From assembly GCA_018105865.1 (NCBI GenBank), contig CM030852.1, positions 11,435,145-11,499,144 of the forward strand: DNA of 64,000 nucleotides. Reading direction: 5' to 3'. The translations under genes were made by a program, and so were the position numbers. Under the pieces are notes generated by a model. That model was not told the DNA's origin, ran no database searches, and saw only the letters and a list, made by a program, of their open reading frames with translations. Source of the DNA: Metaphire vulgaris. Lineage: Eukaryota; Annelida; Clitellata; Crassiclitellata; Megascolecidae. Positions 59,702 through 64,000 of the stretch are shown here, piece after piece; position 1 is the first letter of the stretch; the number at the start of each line of letters is the position of its first letter.

Positions 59702-59994
59702 TACCTTGCTGAATTGCTTTTTACAGGTTATCGCTTTTGTTACTATGTATGCGACCAAAATAAGTACACGTGAGTACAGTAAATAAGTACACGTATAAGT
59801 GTATATTTATATACATATACATACATACATACATACATACACACATCGTCTTAATTTGGTCGCCAGGGCTAAAGAGCCGTGATCTCTTCAGAACTTCAGA
59901 CTGTGAGGTGTGAACGTCTTGATAGGTGTCTGACCAATACTAAAATGACCGGGGACTTTGGTCTAAGTTACCCTCTGACCCTAACATTGGGTTA

Positions 59995-60412
59995 GGGGCT
60001 GTCCATTAATTATGTCAACAATTTTTGGTCAATTTTTGACCCCTCCCCTTGTCAACAACTCAACTTTCACTTACCCCCATAATTACGTCACAACTTTTGA
60101 CCCCCCCCCCAGACCAACGACAGGTCCCAATAACAAGGTTATTGTTTTTGTGGTGATGACCATTTTTCCCTGTTTTGCTCATCGAGTGTCAAAATGTGGT
60201 GGCGATGACCTTTTTTGCCATGCTTTTTTCCATTGTAATAAGTAGTATTTCATGATATTTCCTATTTTTTGATTATTAGTAAAAAGTGAAATTGTTGACG
60301 TCAACTTCTTTTGACCTCTCCCCTCCTTTCCCTTCCCTTCCCCTGTCAACAACTGCCAAACTTTTTCAAACCCCCTCCCCCTAAATTGTTGACGTAATTA
60401 ATGGACAGCCCC
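59995..60412. mobile_element. TWA-target MITE, third member
   Basis: GGGGCTGTCCATTAATTATG and AATTAATGGACAGCCCC ends; TTA on both sides. Ends resemble 2384-2805. The interior differs but includes GATGACCTTTTTTGC at 60204. Confidence 0.8.
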
Positions 60413-60535
60413 TTATGGCCCCATTAATTCGTGAAAATGTGTCCTCCTTCCATGCCCATCCCCTGACGAGCGGGCATCTCTAATAATTGAACCACCCGCT
60501 GGTTTTTGTCACCTGAAGTCCGGCGTAGGTGAAGA

Positions 60536-60698
60536 CAGTGGCTATTCTAGCCACCTAGACATTGGGGGAGCTTAAAATTTTTGTGGGGGGCAGACATTGG
60601 GGAGGCCATACTACGTGCCAAAATGTCTAAATTTTTGGGGAGGAAAATTCAAATGTTAGAGGGGGAATTCCCCCAGAGAAGGCCGAGGGTAAACACTG
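60536..60698. mobile_element. hAT-C MITE, variant
   Basis: CAGTGGCTATTCTAGCC and GAGGGTAAACACTG ends. Perfect 8-bp duplication GGTGAAGA. Confidence 0.88.
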
Positions 60699-61090
60699 GG
60701 TGAAGAGAAATTCAAGTTGCTTTCTCCTATGCGCCGTCACAGCGGCCAGTTTTGCAGCGACCATGTGGGTTCAGGATTCGATTGACCGAACCAGGACATT
60801 GTCGCCGCGGTAAGGCCTTCAATATAGTAATTGAGGCGGCCATTGTTGTATTATGACACGTGATCATAGCGGCGAGAAAGAGAGACGCCGATCGCTTTTA
60901 AATGGCCGAGGAGAATGTTTTCACATCGCCGAAACGACGAAGCCTTTGAAGCTCCGATCATTCGATACCTTCACCGCGGCAAGGTCCATGCCTCACCGCA
61001 CAATCCTCAAGGCCTAATTGCATGCGTGGGGAGTAGGAGGAGGAGGAGGAGGACATCAAGACTGTAGTTCTACCGTCTACGCCCACTCTA
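60699..61090. other. CpG-raised stretch, no gene identified
   Basis: Several CGCCG and GCGGC motifs and a CACGTG at about 60857. No open frame of note. Confidence 0.35.
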
Positions 61091-61275
61091 CAGTGGCTGC
61101 TCCAGGATTTGGCAAGTGGGGGGGGGCGTTGGGGTGGCAACTTCTAATCACGGGGAGGGGCAACCATTTGTTAGGTATGTAGTAATGAGTATAGGGTCCC
61201 AAAAGGGGAACCACTGGGGGGCAGGCACTCAATAGGGGCACGGGCCCCTGGGGCCTCTCTGTGGATCCGCCTCTG
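61091..61275 (+). mobile_element. hAT-A MITE
   Basis: CAGTGGCTGCTCCA and GGATCCGCCTCTG ends, full family body. The target duplication is not clear. Confidence 0.83.
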
Positions 61276-61720
61276 CCCCCTACACACGTGCCTAGCTCTT
61301 TCAATCGCTGTGCCCACCTGTGGCCGCATTTAACCAACGACCCATCAACCCATCAACGTCTCATGTTCGTGCATTGATGTGGCACATACTTTAGATTCCA
61401 AGGTATTTCTTCCTTATTGGCTAAGAGTTTTCTGCTTGATTTAATTATAGATTAATCTTAATTTGTTTCCAAGGAATGTTACTACACTGGAGCATTGTAA
61501 CATTCCGCACGCCCGACAGCTAATGAACCTAAACGCAACAATTATTATGGACATTTCTTTTTTAATTAAACTGTAGGGCACGCAGTAACTTGATTCGTCC
61601 ACTTTTATACAGACCTTATAAATATATCCAATGGAGTCGAAAGATTTATACTTAATTTTTTGCCGTGGTGACGGTGTTACTTGTTAGCAATGTATAATTA
61701 ATAGCATTTATAAGATATAA

Positions 61721-62140
61721 GATAGAAGGGATATTCTACACTGGTTGCCTTATCCTGCTCGAGTTTCGTTTCGTGTGTTGAGAGCGGTTGCACTCTCTCT
61801 TTATGGTGCCACTCCATTTTACCTTTCAGAGCTACTCCATCCTCTTAGCTCTATCCGTGGTCGGCCATGTCTTCGGTTTACAACCAATGGTCTTCTCAGT
61901 GTACCCCAAGCACGAACCTCCTTGTTCCTGAAGCGAGGTTTTGAATCAGTTGGCCCTATCCTTTGGAATGCTCTTGACGCCAGTATGCGTCGCTTAGCAA
62001 CTCCTAATTCTATGGCCCTCTTTTTGAAACGACTTAAAACTTATCTCTTTGTCAATATGCAGTAATTTGTTGTGGGAGCGCTTCTGAGTGATTCTTCAGA
62101 AGAGGCGCTAAACAAATATTTTGTTACATTACATAAGCAG
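61721..62140 (+). mobile_element. LINE ORF2 C-terminus and 3' end (CR1/L2-like)
   Basis: Uninterrupted from DRRDILHWLPYPARVSFRVL through YGATPFYLSELLHPLS and GPILWNALDASMRRL to LFLKRLKTYLFVNMQ and a stop at about 62064. The 3' part has AGAGGCGCTAAACAAATATT and ends in TGTTACATTACAT. 5'-truncated; a partial copy, not an active element. Confidence 0.88.
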
Positions 62141-62289
62141 CTATCGTCAGTTTCTTCGTTCAGAGTCTTCCATCGTGGGCAGTGGATTATGCCTAAACAT
62201 TCAAAAGCGTACCATATCTGATATCCTTAATCTTTGAAACTCATTACATGCTCTCATGAAATAAATAACTCCTGAGTAAAACTTTCATT

Positions 62290-62370
62290 GTAACGTACCT
62301 AATGTAATGTAACAGAGTATTTGTATAGCGCCTCTAGTGAAAAATCACTATAAAGCACGCTCTTTTAATT
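62290..62370 (-). mobile_element. Inverted LINE 3' end
   Basis: AATGTAATGTAACAGAGTAT and ATAGCGCCTCTAGTG are the complement of the 3' end at 62064-62140, so two 3' ends of one family face each other. Confidence 0.7.
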
Positions 62371-62394
62371 ATTGGGTAAAACGTTCTTGGTTAT

Positions 62395-62765
62395 TAGGCA
62401 GAGTGACAGAAGAGAGTGAAAAGAAAGGACTAAGATTCAATACAAAAAGACGTATCGTATAGCAATAATAAAAAGAAAGAAATTCCTAGGTGTAGACTAC
62501 AATACGCGGGGGGGGGGAGCGGGGGGGTGGTAGAAATAAAGCAGGTAACACAGTTCAAATATCTAGGAAGTATTTTCACAAGCGATAGAAGGAGTGAAAA
62601 GGATATTGAAAGAGGAACAGAGCAAGAGGAAGACAAGGAATGAAGTATACAGACAGCCTAAGAGAAACAACAAGAGCTAAAGACAACATCGAACTGATAA
62701 GGAATACCAGAAACACAGTGGAAGAGTGGAAACCCATGGTTCTCGACGTAGCAATACACGACACA
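62395..62765 (+). mobile_element. LINE ORF2 fragment (APE-RT type), frameshifted
   Basis: RVTEESEKKGLRFNTK, then VEIKQVTQFKYLGSIFTSDR and RSEKDIE; after a gap RGRQGMKYTDSLRETTR and VEEWKPMVLDVAIHDT then stop. These blocks follow the reverse-transcriptase catalytic region in this LINE group. It passes straight into (AAG)n. Confidence 0.82.
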
Positions 62766-62823
62766 TGAAGAAGAAGAAGAAGAAGAAGAAGAAGAAGAAG
62801 AAGAAGAAGAAGAAGAAAAAGAA

Positions 62824-62862
<39 letters not shown>

Positions 62863-62884
62863 AAGAAGAAGAAGAAGAAGAAGT
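62766..62884 (+). repeat. (AAG)n microsatellite following a LINE
   Basis: About 39 AAG units with minor changes, beginning 1 nt after the LINE stop codon. Confidence 0.97.
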
Positions 62885-63185
62885 TCCCTCCGATATGTGG
62901 CGTGAGTTTATACTAATGCATGAACGCGTTATGGTACGCAGTCATGAAGACTAGTATGTCAAAAGGTGTCTATCGACGATACGGTACCTACTTAGTAATA
63001 AAAGTGGCGCAATATAAATCGTTTATTGCAGTACTGTATACATAATACATTGTATGGAAGTGTAACGCCTGTAATCTTGATGTGTGTTGACTTCGTTTGA
63101 ACATGGACCGCTAAAAGCTATCATATTTAGGACTCGTAAGCTTGCGCAGCGACTACCACCTGGTATTATTAGATAAAGTAAATGA

Positions 63186-63293
63186 CCAAAAAAGTGGAAA
63201 GACAACATCAATGAATGGACAGGACTCATTATAGAGCAGGCGACAAGAGCAGCAAAAGACGGTAACACCTTGAAGAAGACAGTCCACACATAA
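63186..63293 (+). mobile_element. LINE ORF2 C-terminal scrap
   Basis: Reads PKKWKDNINEWTGL, EQATRAAKDGNTLKKTVHT and a stop, the same C-terminal layout as at 33419 (RW-DNI ... A-R-WR). Confidence 0.75.
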
Positions 63294-63417
63294 TGCAGCC
63301 AATGTACTCAGAGCGAAGACGGTCAAGACATTGTTAATAGATATAGTTGGCCAATACATAATTATACACATTGGTCCTCGACAAGAATAGAATAAACACC
63401 GTATGTGAGCATTTAAG

Positions 63418-63443
63418 TAATCCCTGCATTTAGAAAGATACTC

Positions 63444-63503
<60 letters not shown>

Positions 63504-63588
63504 CAATAACAATAACAATAATAATAATAACGATGTGATTTTAAGTGGTTTTAACACAGGCTTACTTAGCCTTCTAAACCACTTAAAA

Positions 63589-63639
<51 letters not shown>

Positions 63640-63670
63640 CAGACGAGCATCTTTCTAAATGCAGGGATTA
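63418..63670. repeat. Composite palindrome with (AAT)n and (ATT)n arms
   Basis: A perfect 22-nt inverted repeat (AATCCCTGCATTTAGAAAGA part) at 63418-63439 and 63649-63670 encloses (AAT)n, a 60-nt tail block (GATTTTAAGTGGTTTTAACA) and (ATT)n. Confidence 0.85.
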
Positions 63671-63685
63671 ATTAAATGCCCACAC

Positions 63686-63863
63686 CAGTGTTTATTCTAG
63701 GCCTTCTCTGGGGGGATTTCCCCCCAAAGTTTTAAAATTCCCCACAAAATTTTTATATGCTGGCTGGGGGATGGAAATTCCCCCCCCAAGTGTGGAGACT
63801 CAGACCTAGCCCCCAAACATTTCAAAATCTCCCCCAATGTCAATGTGGCTAGAATAAACACTG
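63686..63863. mobile_element. hAT-C MITE, variant
   Basis: CAGTGTTTATTCTAGGCC and GGCTAGAATAAACACTG ends. The target duplication is not evident. Confidence 0.8.
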
Positions 63864-64000
63864 CCCAGTGCCACATAATTATCGACAAGTCGCTTTTCAA
63901 TTAGCACACCGCTTCATTTACTCGGTACGCAGGCTGTTTTTTAAAAAATTAATTAACCTTCGTTTGTGTGCTTAAAATAGGATGTGCTCTGCACAGCCTC

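Overview
This is animal (metazoan) nuclear DNA. It has one intron-bounded coding exon in about 64 kb, TATA and CpG-type regulatory texture, non-LTR retrotransposon tails, tRNA-derived SINEs and very abundant microsatellites. Telomere-like TTAGGG tracts and a protocadherin-type gene fit a non-arthropod marine invertebrate (a deuterostome or lophotrochozoan), but the sequence alone does not fix the phylum. Nothing looks bacterial or viral, and I found no CRISPR array, rRNA gene or intact tRNA gene.

The one well-supported gene is a protocadherin on the + strand. A single exon (splice acceptor at about 50336, ATG at 50389, GTAAGT donor at 53125) encodes a signal peptide, seven cadherin repeats, one membrane helix and the start of the cytoplasmic tail. 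It is a GC- and CpG-rich block in an AT-rich setting. The rest of the tail must lie in later exons that I cannot see here. The 3' flank to the end of the window is probably intron. A CpG-rich block at 26.7-27.36 kb ends in a good GTGAGT donor and could be the promoter and first exon of this or another gene. A TATA-like stretch near 49.37 kb is a closer, weaker promoter candidate.

The rest of the window is transposon debris. The commonest elements are short, non-autonomous DNA transposons. Most start with CAGTG or CAGGG, end with the complement, and carry 8-bp target duplications, which is the hAT signature. One family (hAT-A, inner sequence CAGTGGCGGCTCCA) has about 17 copies. At least a dozen other terminal types are present, and several unrelated types share an internal motif close to TGACCTTTTTTGCTTGTCAG. 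Other elements are an 80-bp piggyBac-like MITE (three copies, TTAA ends), a TWA-target family with GGGGCCATCCAT ends (three copies), two TA-target foldback elements, two foldback elements with telomere-like centres, three tRNA-derived SINE families, and 3' ends of at least two LINE lineages (CR1/L2-like and an APE-RT type with a GRPRKRW-like tail). Nested insertions with clean target duplications give relative ages at 23.99-24.46, 32.19-32.53, 32.69-33.02, 33.18-34.0, 37.94-38.29 and 38.33-38.85 kb.

Microsatellites take up several kb: (ACT/AGT)n is unusually prominent, with (AAT)n, (AT)n, (AG)n, (GGT)n and tetra- and pentamers. Several directly follow LINE 3' ends, so they probably grew from retrotransposon tails. 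No transposase gene is present, so all DNA elements here depended on enzymes encoded elsewhere.
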